DNA of 64,000 nucleotides. Origin: Dastarcus helophoroides (taxonomy: Eukaryota > Arthropoda > Insecta > Coleoptera > Bothrideridae). The DNA lies in assembly GCA_028583605.1 (NCBI GenBank), contig CM053327.1:29748626-29812625 (forward strand), written 5' to 3'. Below, piece by piece: positions 23,905 to 36,251 of this stretch. Within the stretch, counting starts at the first letter, position 1; every line of letters begins with the position of its first letter. A program made the translations under genes and the position numbers. Below the pieces are notes generated by a model. It ran no database searches and was not told the origin of the DNA. It saw nothing but the letters and a program-made list of their open reading frames with translations.

Positions 23905-25490
23905 TTAATCCACTCGCAAAGGGTAACCTCATTAGGCTTTCAAAGCACTGCGAGTAGGATGTGGAAACAAGGATAGATGGCGATGAACCGCCTTCTTAAA
24001 CAAGGATAGGTTGTAATTTTTGGGGAAAATTCCTTTCGATAACAAGTTCTATAACTTGGAAGTTCTATAGAAAAAAGAGTCTCCGCAGACAGAAGTCCTC
24101 ACTGTGTCAAGCTGGACCGCACAGGAATTTGCTGTCTCCGACTGTCTTGTACACCTCAAGAATCTTGCCCTTGGGGGGATCAATCCTATTAGTTCCTGCG
24201 AGCATCTTCCATGATAGTACTTGTAGAAAAGAGACAAGTCCTCAACCATATGCGTGTGCTCTAGTGTTTCGAGAGAATCGGTCAGACTCTCGTCTCAATT
24301 AGGCGAATCGCTCTTCTTTGAATTGAATCCAGGAGAGCTAAAGTGTGTTTTAGGGCTGAACTCCAAACATGAGACCAGCATTCTAGTGTTGGCCTAACTT
24401 TAGCTTTGTAAAGCTGATGAGATATGAAGTACTTTTTAGCTCCAAAAAAACCCTAGCTTCTGAGAGGCGGATTTGGCAATGACGCGCACATGATCGTCCC
24501 AAGAGAAGTTAGTGCTCGCATTCACTCCTAGGAGAGATACATTAAATCCCATCGGAAGGACTTTACCGTCCATTAGTATGTTTGTTGCATGATCCCTTGA
24601 TGTTTTCTTAGAGAAAACCGTGGCCTGAGTTTTTGAAGCGTTGAAGTCGACCAAATTGTTCTTACCCCATTCCAGAATAATCTTGAGATCCCGATTAATT
24701 GTCTGTATCTGCTGTTGCCATAGTCGATCTGAAGCAGCGATTGATAATGGTTTGTCGGAGAAAAAAGATGACACAAGGTTGCTATCATCTGCGTAGCTGT
24801 ATATAGGATTGAAAGTTGAAGCTAAGAGATCGTTTATGTGTAACAGAAATAGAGTAGGAGACAGAACAGACCCCTAGGGAACCCCTGCGTTAATCGCAAA
24901 TGTCTCGGATGACGTGCCATCGACGACGACCTGAAGAGATCTGTCAGCGAGAAAATTAGACATCAAATGACAGTCAAGATTTCAAAAATGGATTGCTTCT
25001 GAGCGACCAGATCATTCCAAGAGAAGTTAGTGCTCGCATTCACTCCTAGGATAGACAGATTAGATCCCATCGGAAGGATTTTACCGTCCATTTGTATGTT
25101 TGTTGCATTATCCCTTGATGTTTCCTTAGAGAAAACCGCGGCCTGAGTTTTTGAAGCGTTGAAGCCGCCCAGATTTTTCTTACTCCATTCCAGAATAATT
25201 TCAGATCATCTGTATCTGCTGTTCCCTTAGTCGATCTGAAGCAGCAACGAATAATGGTTTGTCGGAGAAAAAAAATGACAAAAGGTTACTATCATCTGCG
25301 TAGCTGTATAAAGGATTGGAAGTTGAAGCTAAGAGATCGTTTATGTATGACAAAAACATAGTAGGAGACAGGACAGACCCCTGAGGCACTTTTGCATTCA
25401 TCGTAAATGTCTCGATTGCAATCCATCGACGATGACTTGAAGAAATCTGTCAACGAGACAATTGGATATCAAATGACAGATTCCACGAGG
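23905..25490 (-). pseudogene. Rearranged CR1-like LINE fragments
   Basis: Minus-strand pieces of the same LINE family. 25401-25201 codes VPQGSVLSPTMFLSYINDLL and YADDSNLLS, the reverse-transcriptase catalytic box. 24788-24436 codes the same palm end again and continues into VDFNASKTQATVFSKKTSR and NASTNFSWDDHVRVIAKS. 24249-23905 codes the tail. The NASTNFSW to YADD part occurs twice (24440-24990 and 25015-25490), so two partial copies are joined in tandem. Stops and shifts make it non-functional. Confidence 0.8.
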
Positions 25491-25539
25491 AAGACCATAA
25501 GATGTTAATTTGGTGAGAAGAGATCGGTGCCATTAACAA

Positions 25540-26220
25540 GAAATTTCGAGAAAAAAGTGAAAATATCGAGGAAAAGTTAAATTTATAAGAAAAATTACAA
25601 ATTTTCGAGTATAAAATTTGAAATTTTCAGAAAATTTCCGAATTAAAGTCCAAAGGCGATACATTTTTAATTAAATTTAGTTTTTCTTTCAAAATATTCT
25701 CTTCAATTCAAAATTTACTTTTTCTGAACATTGACACATTTTTCTCTTGAAACTTGAACTTTCTGCTCATAAAAAAGAAAAAAATAAGAGTTCTAAAGTT
25801 TAACTCGGGATTTTAAGCAAACGTGAGACTTAAAAAAAACAGTTTTTTTTCTGGTGATCAAATTTTCTAGAAAAAGTCAACATTTTGAAATAGTTCTAAT
25901 CAATAGACTTGACTTTTTTTAAAGGTTTTACATTTTTTTAAATTAAAATTAAATTAAAATTAAAAATTAAATATTTAAATCTGCAAATTTTTAAATTTTT
26001 TCTAAAATTTCGATTTCAATCTCAAATTCTAGAAATATAAGTTTTTCATGACAATTTGACTTTAATTTCTAAATGTCAACATTTTTTTTTAATTTCCAGT
26101 TAAAATTTAATATTCAAAAATGGAAGATCTCAATTTTTAATGGGAATTTTTTTAAACCTCTAAATTTAAACCGTTTTGTCTCAAAATATTTCGAAATTAA
26201 AAAAAGTATACATTCTTGTA
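25540..26220. repeat. AT-rich degenerate repeat field
   Basis: TTTCGA/AAATTT-type degenerate repeat; no gene. Confidence 0.45.
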
Positions 26221-26349
26221 TGCACCTACTCAGCTATACTTCTAATTGGATATGATCTCAAGTTGAAAGGAAAAATTATACAAAAGAATGAAATGTATAG
26301 AAGTCTTTATTAATTTAAATTAGGAAACGAACTTTTTCGAGTTATATGG

Positions 26350-28416
26350 TTAGTAGCAAAGGCATTGTCCATTGATACATTGACCACCACTGTAGTTGGC
26401 ATTTTGGAAGCGACAGTATCTGTTACAACTAGCACTGTAGCATTTTCCTACTGATCCTTCTGCAACATAAATTAAAATTATATTAGTAATTGTACCAACT
26501 ACATTTTCATTGTATTTTGTGAACTGTTTAAGACGACACAATATTAAACATTTTATTTTTATTTCAATACCTTGCTGATGATAATTTATAAAATTAGCAG
26601 CACTTAGAGAAAAATTACATCCGACAAAATGATATTGACCTCGTCTTTAGTATATTTTTAAAATAAATATAATAATATTGAGTTTGTTTGTCTGTCGACT
26701 GATTGTTTGTCCGGGATAATCTCGGAAACTACTTAATCGATTTTAATGAAACTTTTACCAAAATGTAGTTCTTTTAGGTCATTTTAATTCCAGTAAAACT
26801 CAACTTTTCACTTTGAAGAATACAACAGTGCTAACCATTTTTGCTTGAGAAACAGAACATATAAAAGAGAAAGCAATCAACAATGTTTATGACTGATAAC
26901 ATATTGCACGCCACCTACAATTCTAGTGGGTTCTATAAGGAATGCGAATCTTTGAATGTAGTCCATTAAAATCAAATGAGAAATTATTTTGAAATATGAT
27001 GGGGCAGCTAGTAATAATATAAATTTCATTAATTATGTAAATCAAAGCAAAACTTAAATTACACTGGTCAACAAGATTAAAGTTTTGTCATGTCACATGA
27101 ACTTTTTTTGTATTTTTAATAGTGTTAGTTGTTGACTTTTAAAATAAGCAGTTTTAAAATTTTCATCACCCACGACCTTTGTTTGTTAAATGCTTGAAAG
27201 GTGATGGATCTCCAGAAATATAACATAAAAAATTTACATTAGGAACTTATAATCTTCGTTTTTCTAGGTTATTTAGCTTTTAATTGGTCCCTCTTGATCA
27301 AGCAGTAGTAGTCAGTCAACACCCTTGAGTTTAATCTGCTCTGATAAAGTCTTCCCATCATTGGAATATCCGCATGGAACTTTTATCACTTCTTATCACT
27401 CAGAGCCCCTCAGAACCCCCTAATTCGTAGGAATAAAGTCAAGATATGTGTCTAAAAAATGAATCTTGATCCCTATATTGCAATCCAAAATTTTCTACAC
27501 TAATACAGGTTTTTTAATCAAATATTTTTAGATGTCACTTTTATGGTAAACCAAAAAATTTCCAATTAAATTTTTGAAGCATCTTCATGCTGATTTTTTC
27601 AAAACATTTAAATTTTCTTTAAACAACGAATGCTTTATTAATTTTCTTAATTTGAGATTCTACTCCCACTACTACTTCACTCATTCTGAGGAATTTCTCT
27701 CTGAAATATAAAAATCCATTTTTATTGGGACCCATCCCATCTAGAAAATTTTTGGTAGGCCTAATTTGATATGAAGTGGTGGTAGAAATATACCAGAGAG
27801 CTTTACAAGTGTATATGCTTTACAGTTTTCTATTTACAAATTAGGACGTGTAGAACAAACTTTTTCCTAATTGTAGTTTTTTCGATCTCTGGTATCCTAT
27901 TTACATAAAAGTTACCCAAATGTTAATGATAAAAAAGACTTCAAATGAAGAATTATTATGATCATGATATTATGTTTTATTTCTGATAAAATTTTTTAAG
28001 ATGTAAATAATATACGGACCTAAATAAAAACGAACAGTATTTGGTAAGACTACATTTCCAAAAATAAATTTTACCTTGTCACGAGACAACTGGGTTTGAT
28101 GGAAAAAAATAAGTACGGTTTCATGATGGGGATAGGTAGTCCAAACACAATTACCTACCACAGTTCGTGTGACAAAATCAGTGTTGACCAGTGTTATCTA
28201 TCTAACTTTTCCCCTTATTTAATACGTTACTATTTAAAATTTAACAAGCTACAAAGACTTTGTTTTATTAAAAAATTGAGAAGAGAAAAAAAATCCCAAA
28301 AAGTATTGTCTAAGAAATTTAAAAAAATAACACTTACCTTCAGACTCTACTGGCGAAGCTGAAGCCATAAAAGCGAAGAGGGACAAAACGAAGAAGAAGA
28401 TTACTGTAACTTTCAT
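26350..28416 (-). CDS. Gene E: intact secreted six-cysteine CS-alpha-beta-like peptide
   Basis: Exon 1 (28416 down to 28338) codes 26 residues, MKVTVIFFFVLSLF... with signal core and SPVESE, donor GTAAGT, phase 1. Exon 2 (26459 down to 26350) follows TGTTGCAG and codes 36 residues to TAA: C-x4-C-x3-C-x11-C-x4-C-x-C, GG before Cys4, ending CLCY. It is the best-preserved member and the reference for C, D and F. A minus-strand AATAAAG poly(A) signal lies about 40 bases past the stop. The 1.9-kb intron contains a Helitron-like element. CS-alpha-beta scaffold suggests an antimicrobial or ion-channel-active peptide; sequence alone does not decide. Confidence 0.85.
26680..27011 (+). mobile_element. 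Helitron-like non-autonomous element
   Basis: Starts in a TTTGTTTGTCTGTCGACTG region with CTCGGAAACTACTTAATCGA, words common at the 5' side of insect Helitron-like elements, and ends GGGGCAGCTAG followed by T. It lies in the gene E intron. Confidence 0.5.
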
Positions 28417-28477
28417 ATTGTTTAGTTTGAGATTAATGCGATCGAATTCAGATCTGCTTTCCTCAGAATGCCGCAGT

Positions 28478-28540
28478 CTTTTTATACTTAGCATTATCAA
28501 GATCAAACAACAAGATTACTAACGTTCAAAGATATGATCA
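28478..28540 (-). promoter_or_regulatory. Promoter of gene E
   Basis: Minus strand AAGTATAAAAAG (28478-28489) followed by a 5' leader (CTGAGGAAAGCAGATCTG and CGATCGCATTAAT) shared with gene F. Upstream, TGATCATATCTTTGAACGTT (28521-28540) matches the words before genes C, D and F. Confidence 0.6.
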
Positions 28541-28690
28541 AAGTAATCAAAAACATATTTTACGTTAATACCTCTTCTACATTACTGACATGTGATCGAA
28601 ATTTCCACAATCAAGACATTGAGTGATGTGCTATTGCAATACGAAAATGAGTACAACGCTAACCTACACCAACGTACTAACTTTGAAATT

Positions 28691-30480
28691 CTCGAAATTT
28701 CGATGTCGAATGTCGACATTTAAAGAAGGAAATGAAAAATAAACTTATTCAAATTTCGAGAACAAATTAAAACCCCGAAAAACTTCATGTTTTAAAATTT
28801 TTTTTTGTTTTCGATTTTTGAAACAAAATTTGTATTTTTCCTGAAATCTTTCAATTTTTTCCAGTTCTTTATTTTAGTTTGGCAATTTCAATTTTAAATT
28901 ATATATTTCGACTGAAATTTGGACATAAACCACAACATTCTGTCTGCAGTTTCGAAATTTGAACTTTCTACATATTAAATTAATTAAAACTAGTTAACTG
29001 TAAAATATTATATCTCTGAAGATGATAGCTTGGCTACCGAAACGCGTTAGAGCACTCCCTGTTGTGTTTTCTAATCTTTCTTGGTTTCAGGGAACAAGAT
29101 TTGTATTTCAATTTTTAAATATTAAGTTGAAAATTGAAATCTAATAAAAATACGTGTTCCAAATTTCATCAATTATTTTTGTCTATTAAAACCATGTTTT
29201 CCAATATATTTTATAGACAAATACCAGTTTACTTGATAGTTTTTCTAATTCTAAAGATGAAGATAACCAAGGAACAGTCCGTTCTACCAAAACCATTTAA
29301 AAAAATTAAAAATTGACTCTTAAAACTATGACTTTAAACTGAATAATGCACGATTTTTCATGATCTGAAACTTTTATCAAAATTTCAGTTAGTCTCGAAA
29401 TTTAGATTCTCAGTCTAATTTCCACTTTTAATAGAAAATAGCAACGTTAGTTTGCAATTTTTAATTTCAACTCAATTATTCGGTTTATTCTTAAAACTTT
29501 AACATCAAAACTTGGAATTTATTACATTTCGGGAAACTCTTTTAAAGAAATTTCTGAAACAAGGTCGAGAGCTTGAATTTTATGTCAAAAAGTTCGAGTT
29601 TGGCATCACAAATTTAAATTTAAAAATATAAAAATATGAAATCGTGAATTTAGGATTCAAAAAAAGAGAAATTCCTGGGAAAACTAGGGATTTTCTCTCG
29701 AACTATCATTTTTCGTAATTTTCAGATTTAACAATGAATTCCTAGTTTTTTGATTTTTCTTGGAAAATTTGAAATTTTTTCTAAAGGTTTGGTTCTTTTA
29801 GAAATTTTGAGTTTTTTATCTAAATCTTGATAAATTTTTCATCGAAATTGGAAGTTTTAACTCGAAATTTCAAATTATTTCTCGAAATTTCGACTACCGC
29901 AATTTTAGTTAAAAAATGAGACATTTTCTATTTAAACTTTTTTCGAGAAAAAATTGGAAATCCTTGGAAAAGTTCCAAGTTTCTAAAAAACTTCTGTGTC
30001 CGCTGTTTTCTCAAAATTTTTAGTCTTTCATTTTCTTTTTATTTCAAATTCTTACCAAAAAGTCGAAAAATGTCAAATTGGATTTGAGATTTCAAGAACA
30101 AGGGATATATTTCAAAGGAACCACAAAATTGCTAAAAGTGGTACGAAGATTGAGTGTTTTCTCTTTCAGTTTCTTTTCGAAACTTATAGTTTAAAAGATA
30201 TAAAATTTAAAGATACTAAATTTTAGTTTCGAATTTTTCTAGGAATTTTATTTTCTCTTGAAATGTTTTTGTTTTGGAAATTCAACCTAGAGTTGAAATT
30301 CAAAGAAAAAATTAAAAAAATTAACAAAAAACTTCTGGTTTTAAAAAAAACATTGAAATTTAACACAATTCATAATATTAAAAATTTTTCGAAAAGTCTT
30401 TTACCAAAATTTTCATTTTAAAACTAACATTCAATGTTTTTCGAATTGTTTTATTTCGAATTTCTGTGAAATTGTTATAT
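28691..30480. repeat. AT-rich degenerate repeat field with foldback repeat copy 6
   Basis: Mostly the degenerate TTTCGAAATTT repeat. Embedded at 29015-29295 (+) is hammerhead-like repeat copy 6. Its core is CTGAAGATGATAGCTTGG, CTACC, GAAA, CGCG, TT, AGAGC. It carries an internal segment of about 150 bp (AAAATACGTGTTCCAAATTT...) that is also in the 45.4-kb copy, marking a longer subfamily. Confidence 0.6.
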
Positions 30481-30489
30481 GGTACATAT

Positions 30490-31732
30490 CCGGTGTAACA
30501 GGATCATAGTACATCCCCTATTTTTTCTTCATTTATGAAGATAAAATTTTCAAAGTTGCTACACTTGATGTATTTTTGAAATGTCAAATTTTGACATAGA
30601 ATTTACATTCCTACTGCTGTCACTTTTGCAAAAACTGATACCAATTTTTGATTTTTAAATAGAACACTCTCTATCCTATTACAATTTTGGAATTTGCACA
30701 ATTTTCTTTTTTTTTTCATTTAAAAAAATTGAATTTCAAAGAATTGATAAGTTTTTTGGTTTCATTTTATTTTTCGTCGTAGAAGGCTATGAATAATTCT
30801 AATTGGTTCTAATGGACAACATTAACGCTAGAAAAATCAAATCACGTGAAAAAAGGAGGCTGCTGTCACTTTTGCAAAAACTGATGCCAACTTTTGATTT
30901 CTAAATAGAAAAAAAAATATTAGTACATTTTTGGAATTTGAGCAAATTTCTGGATACAATACACAAAATAACTAATTTTTAAGGGGTCGAACAAATTTTT
31001 GGTCCCATTTTTTTTTCGGTCTAGAAGGTTATAACCCATCCTAATTAACGCTAATCGACTACATTAGCGCTGCAAAAAAATTAAATTAGGAAAGCTAAAG
31101 AAGTGTATTTTTTCGAAATTCGTTTTCCACAGCTGTCTTATGTTCTTACTGAATAAATCTTCAAATAAATTGACACCAAATATTTTGAATTCCTATGGCC
31201 GTAACTTCAGTTCTATTGATTTCACAGCAAAAATGAAAATATGGTTAGATTCGTCATTAATTATATTGTTTGGTGGTAACACAGTACCAATATGGTGCCA
31301 TTTAAGAAAATGAAGTTATGACATAAAAACCATTTTTGTTAACTTTATCACGTGATAAAAGAATGAAATACTCCTTTTTTCACGTGATTTGATTTTTCTA
31401 GCGTTAATGTTGTCCATTAGAACCAATGATTCATAGCCTTCTACGACGAAAAATAAAATGAAACCAAAAAACTTATCAATTCTTTAAAATTCAATTTTTT
31501 TAAGTGCATTGTATTCAGAAAATTGTGCAAATTCCAAAAATCTAATAATATAGAGAATGTTGTATTTAAAAATCAAAAATTGGTATCAGTTTTAGCGAAG
31601 TGACAGCAGTAGAAATATCATTATTATGTCGAAATTTGACATTTTGAAAGTACATTAAGTGTAATAAGTTTGAAATTTTTATCTTTATAAATAAAGAAAA
31701 AAAAAGTGGGTGTACCATGATCCTGTTACACG
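30490..31732. mobile_element. Large foldback element, copy 1
   Basis: Ends CGGTGTAACAGGATCATAGT and CATGATCCTGTTACACG are inverted. Arms of about 370 bp extend inward to AATCACGTGAAAAAAGGAG at about 30840 and its complement at about 31370. The centre (30860-31370) repeats part of the arm again (ACTTTTGCAAAAACTGATG). No coding sequence. Same family as 36252-37253. Confidence 0.75.
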
Positions 31733-31739
31733 CAATATT

Positions 31740-32560
31740 TTTGAAATAAAGTTTTAAATTTTAGACTCAAAATTTCGACATTGTCTAGAGGATTCGACCC
31801 TTATTCAAAAATTTAACCTTTATCGTAAAATTTTGAGTTATTTTTTAAAATTTCGATCGATTTTTGTTTTTTTTTTTTCTATGAATTAGGTTTTTTTTTT
31901 AAATTATACTTATACTCAAAATTACTAGTTTATATCTCCGGTTTTATTTTTTTTAATTTTGACTTTTAATTGAAAATTTTGATTCCTTGAGAACTGAAAT
32001 GTTTGTATGTTAGTTTCAAAATTTCGATTATTTTGAATCGTCTTCTAGTGATTTTAATTTTCTTGAGAAATTTTAGAAAGTTTACGCTTTTCTTTTGATG
32101 CTAACTATGAATTTTGTTAAAAATTTCCATTTTCTCAAAATTCAAATATTCACTTGTTACGTTTTTTCGAAACTTTTGTAAATTTGCCTTTTATTAAAGA
32201 TTTTGACTTTTGTTTTGGGAATTTTAAAAAACTTGAATTTCTCTCCGATATTTCCAAGCACCTTTTTTGCATTTTCCCAAAATTTCGACTTTAAATTCCC
32301 ATTTTTTAATATATTTTTTAAGCACCTCAATTTTAGAAATTCCGGCTTTGTTGTGAAAACTTAAAATTTAAAACTTAATTTTTTAAACTTTGATTATTTC
32401 GTTCGAACTTTCGGCTCAAATCAAGGTTTCAACATTTTTTGGAAATTGGGAAATTTTAATTCTAACTTTAAAATGTCAATTTTGTTAAAGTTTCGTTTTT
32501 TTTTTCATTGTTTTTAAGCAATTTCAGGCTTTTCAGGTGATAATGTCGACTAATATACTA
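31740..32560. repeat. AT-rich degenerate repeat field
   Basis: T-rich orientation of the TTTCGA degenerate repeat; no gene. Confidence 0.45.
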
Positions 32561-32574
32561 AAATTGCATGAGAA

Positions 32575-32775
32575 ACATGGCTTTCTTCAAAAATTGAAAT
32601 ACAAAAATTGTCCCCTGAAACCAAGAAAGATTAAGTATCCTTCTGAAGACGATAATTTGGCTGTCGAAACGCATTAGAGCAACCTTTGTTGTGTTTTTTA
32701 ATCTGCCTTGGTTTCAGGGGACACTTTTTGTATTGCAATTTTTGAAGATAACCAAGGACCAGTCCGTTTCATCAA
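32575..32775 (+). repeat. Hammerhead-like foldback repeat, copy 7
   Basis: Short left inverted arm, then CTGAAGACGATAATTTGGC, TGTC, GAAA, CGCA, TT, AGAGC, then the long right arm to GGACCAGTCCGTTTCA. Stem II keeps pairing through changed bases (GATA with TGTC). Confidence 0.8.
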
Positions 32776-33149
32776 AAATAAAGAAATAGCTTTCTTAATA
32801 TACATCAAGAGCAAATGTCATGTCATTTTGAAATTAAAATGTTTTTGACGGCTAAAAGTACCTCGAGTCAAAATATGAAAAATAAACATATATTCCCCAA
32901 AAACGCTTAGCTTCCGAGATACAGAGTGTTACAAAAGTACCCTTCAAAAAATTTTAATTTATTTCGGAAACGAAACGTATTAACGCATCTGTTGATATTT
33001 TGACTCAAGGAATCCGGGTCTAAATTTTCAAGTAATATTAATATTAAATACCCCAATTTTATTTATCCCAGTGGCATGCATGGAAATATTTTTTATTTTT
33101 TCATTCGAAAAGTAAACGAGAAAAAAATATTAAAAAAATAAAAATAATG

Positions 33150-33350
33150 ATTGAAATACGAATCTTGTCCCTTGAAACCACGAAAGATTAAAAAACACAA
33201 CAGAGGTTGTCTTAAACGCGTTTTAATAGCCAAGCTATCATCTTCGTAAAGATACGGTCCATTTTTAATCTTTCTTGGTTTCAGGGGACAAGATTTGTAT
33301 TTCAATTTTTGAAGATAACCAAGGACCAGTCCGTTTCACCAAAAATAATG
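33150..33350. repeat. Hammerhead-like foldback repeat, copy 8
   Basis: Both arms present as an inverted pair (CTTGTCCCTTGAAACCAC and CTTGGTTTCAGGGGACAAG). The core half is on the minus strand and damaged (CGCGTTTTAATAGCC). Confidence 0.8.
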
Positions 33351-33667
33351 ATAACTGTCATTATTCAGAAAGAAAAAAAATTACAAATTTCTTTAAAATC
33401 TGATGTAGATATCAATAAAAAAAGTGGTTCTTTTATAGAAATTTACCAGGAAAAGGCAAGGAAAATGCAACCATTTTTTATTAAACGAAGTACCTTAATT
33501 TTTCAATAAACTATCGGCTGACAAAATCCTTATGGAGCAGCCTGTATTTATTTTCGTTGCAACAGCACATCAATCAATGTCTCATTTGTGGAAATTCCGA
33601 TTATGAAAGCAATTCAAAAGAAGTATTTTTGTACAGAAAATGTTATGATTGCATTTTTTATTGGTTC

Positions 33668-33737
33668 GAACATATCTTTAAATGTTATTAATATCGTATT
33701 TGTTTACTTAATCTTTATACTTTGCAAGTATAAAAAC
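33668..33737 (+). promoter_or_regulatory. Promoter of gene F
   Basis: GAACATATCTTTAAATGTTA (33668-33687) matches the upstream word of genes C, D and E; GTATAAAAACG (33728-33738) is the TATA box about 65 bases before the start codon. The 5' leader CTGAGGAAAGTAGATCTGG resembles that of gene E. Confidence 0.6.
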
Positions 33738-33798
33738 GCTGTGGCGCTCTGAGGAAAGTAGATCTGGTTTCGATCGCATTAATTTCAAACTGAACGAA

Positions 33799-35328
33799 AT
33801 GAAAGTAACACTAATTTTCTTCTTCGTTTTGTCCATCTTCGCCTATATGGCTTCTGCTACATTATTGGAGGAGTCCAAAAGTAAGTGTTTCTTGATAGAT
33901 ATTTCTGACAATATTTGCTTTGTTGTTATATTATTTTTTTTTAAATAATACACTAGACTACTAGACAACAGTTCGTATTTAGCATTTCCTTGCATAAGGG
34001 TGCATTTAGATTAGTCACTTTATTCCGTACATTTCTCTCTAACCTAAGTGTCAACTATCCTGACGGTGCGTTTACACTAGACACTTTATACTGTACATTT
34101 CTCTCTTAAATGAAATATATTGTAACGCAATGTAAATAGATGAAATAGGATTTAGAATAGAATTGTAGAATTTAGTAAATAAAAAAAGTTTCTAGAAGGT
34201 TCTGATAAGGGGAAAGCAGCCGCGATAACGAAACAAACGGCAGATAAGCGTTCCAGAAATTTCGGCATTCGATAAGCCTTATCTGCCGAAAATTCTAGAA
34301 GTCGCGAGCCGAAACTATAAAAAGGCGGTCAGCTTTCCCTGGAGTCAGTCAGTTAGAGTCCGTGTAATTAGTGAGTTAGTAGAAGTCAATAATAAGTGAG
34401 TTAATTGTCAATTGTGGTGATCCAAGTTGAGTTCAGTAATAAAGTGGGTCTTATTCGATAAGTGTAATCAATTCGAACCGATAAGCCCGTAACAATATTT
34501 TCTCTCTGACATAAGTGTCAATTATCTTGAGAAAAGCTATCTCGTCCCAGCTGTGTAGATAAGTCTCAGATAGCTTCTCTCAGGATAGTTGACATTTATG
34601 TCAGAGAGAAATATACGGAATAAAGTGTCTAATTTAAACGTACCCCAAGAGAAGCTATCCGAGACTTATCTACACAGCTGGAGAGGAGATTGCTTTCCTC
34701 AGGATAGTTGAACTGGAAAGAAAATATATTTTATGTCAGAGAGAAATGTATGGAATAAAGTGTCTAATCTAAACGCACCCTAAGTTATGATTCTATTCAA
34801 TTGGATGTATTATTATAAAAAGATGTATTATAAGCAAAAACCCGACTATTCTTCAAAAGCATTTGTTTTTAAATGCTACTATTTTTTTTTGTGGAAAGGA
34901 CTGGTCCTTGCTCATCTTCAAAAATTGAAATACAAATCTTGTCCCCTGAAACCAAAAAAGATACAGTATCTGTCTGAAGATGATAGCTTGGCTCTCAAAA
35001 CGCGCTAGAGCAACCTTTGTTGTGTTTTTTACTCTTTCTTGGTTTCGGGGGGCAAGATTCGTATTTTAATGTTTAAATACTACTAATTTTATAAGATGAA
35101 ATTTCATCAGGAAAGTCTCCAAACAAAAAACTGTCTATATAATCTGATGTCGTTTTAAATTATTCACAAAATACTTTATAGTTGTTACCATTACTAATTA
35201 TTGTAATTTTTGTTCCAAAAATATCATTAGGAAAATGCTTCCCTGTTAGATGCAGCAAATCCTGCCGCTTCAAAAATCCTAGCTACACTGGTGGTGACTG
35301 TATCAGTGGAAAGTGTGATTGCTTCTAG
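33799..35328 (+). CDS. Gene F: intact secreted six-cysteine CS-alpha-beta-like peptide
   Basis: Exon 1 (33799-33880) codes 27 residues, a signal peptide ending ATLLEESK, donor GTAAGT, phase 1. Exon 2 (35231-35328) follows ATCATTAG and codes 32 residues to TAG. The six cysteines are C-x4-C-x3-C-x11-C-x4-C-x-C with GG before Cys4. The peptide ends CDCF rather than CLCY and has only two residues before Cys1, the shortest mature N-terminus in the cluster. Cys2-Cys3 is CSKSC instead of CNRYC. It is the first plus-strand member. The 1.35-kb intron holds a nested MITE, solo LTR and hammerhead-like repeat copy 9. An AATAAAA poly(A) signal lies near 35371. Confidence 0.83.
33998..34780. mobile_element. 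MITE in the gene F intron, interrupted by a solo LTR
   Basis: Ends GGGTGCATTTAGATTAGTCA and TGTCTAATCTAAACGCACCC are inverted; each is present in two tandem versions per side. Flanks are TAA on both sides (33995-33997 and 34781-34783), a 3-bp duplication typical of PIF/Harbinger-type MITEs. Inner inverted blocks AAGTGTCAACTATCCTGA / TCAGGATAGTTGACATTTAT strengthen the foldback. Confidence 0.72.
34123..34494 (+). repeat. Solo LTR, copy 2
   Basis: 372 bp, TGTAACGCAATG to CCCGTAACA, flanked by ATAT (34119-34122 and 34495-34498). Holds GGCAGATAAGCG with its complement CTTATCTGCC, then CTATAAAAAGGCGGTCAGCT, a TATA/initiator-like promoter, and CAGTCAGTTAGAG. Same family as 17757-18064, nested inside the MITE, so it is younger than the MITE. 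Confidence 0.8.
34894..35075 (+). repeat. Hammerhead-like foldback repeat, copy 9
   Basis: Short left arm then core CTGAAGATGATAGCTTGG, CTCTC, AAAA (first G of GAAA lost), CGCG, CT, AGAGC, then the right arm. Within the gene F intron. Confidence 0.8.
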
Positions 35329-35379
35329 CAAAATAATAAGCTTGTATATTTCTCGTCTTTTTAATTTAGCTTAATAAAA

Positions 35380-36247
35380 ACTTCTTTAAATTTTGTTCTT
35401 CTGATTTATTTTTCCTTTTAATTGCATAATGAATACCTAAAGACTGAAGAGAAAAGACGTTGAGGACAATAATTTTATTGTACTAAAAATACTAAATGCA
35501 AAGCGACTACAAATAGGTTACAGATTATTTCAGTAAAAGTGTGTTCAAAATAATATTATAAAGCAATATTTAATATTTATTAGGAACAAAAAACTAAAAT
35601 TAACAATTCAGATAATCATTTTACTACTCAGAGACGTTTTTAGATTCTTCTTCCCTTTAAATTAATTTTTTGTTGTTGTAATTAGATTCCAATAAAACTC
35701 CTACCAATTTATTACTTATTCTGAAGTCAGTTGACTTCAAGAGAAATATTTTTTAGGATCTATGAAATTTTTATTAAGAAATTTTGCGTTTTCGAGATTT
35801 TATCGAAATTCTAAGTTTCCACTCGTTTGAACACGAACAAAAATTGAACAGTTATGGGGACTGCCGACAGAAGTGAAAACTTAAGACTGTGATATAACAG
35901 TGTTTTTTTTTTAATTTTCAAATTGTAATATCAAAAATAAAAACTTCATAATTTGTGAATTAAAATTATTATTCCTAGTTTTTATCTTTTATATTTGTAT
36001 ACGATCTATTCTTTGATCATGTCTGTTTTGATTGCTGCACATTAAACAATCAGTCACACCATCTAAATTTCACATTTGCATAGAAAATTTAAAGATGTTT
36101 AAAAAATATGTTTTTAATGTACTGATTTTTCGTGATTATGTCACTTTAATTTGAATTATCTCAATACAGCAAATAATGAGTTACCGCAGTTTCGTTGGAT
36201 GAGTCGATATGCAAAATATGTAGAATTAATTTTAAACATTCAAGTAC
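35380..36247. other. Intergenic, nothing recognised
   Basis: AT-rich sequence between gene F and the second large foldback. Confidence 0.4.
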
Positions 36248-36251
36248 ATAT

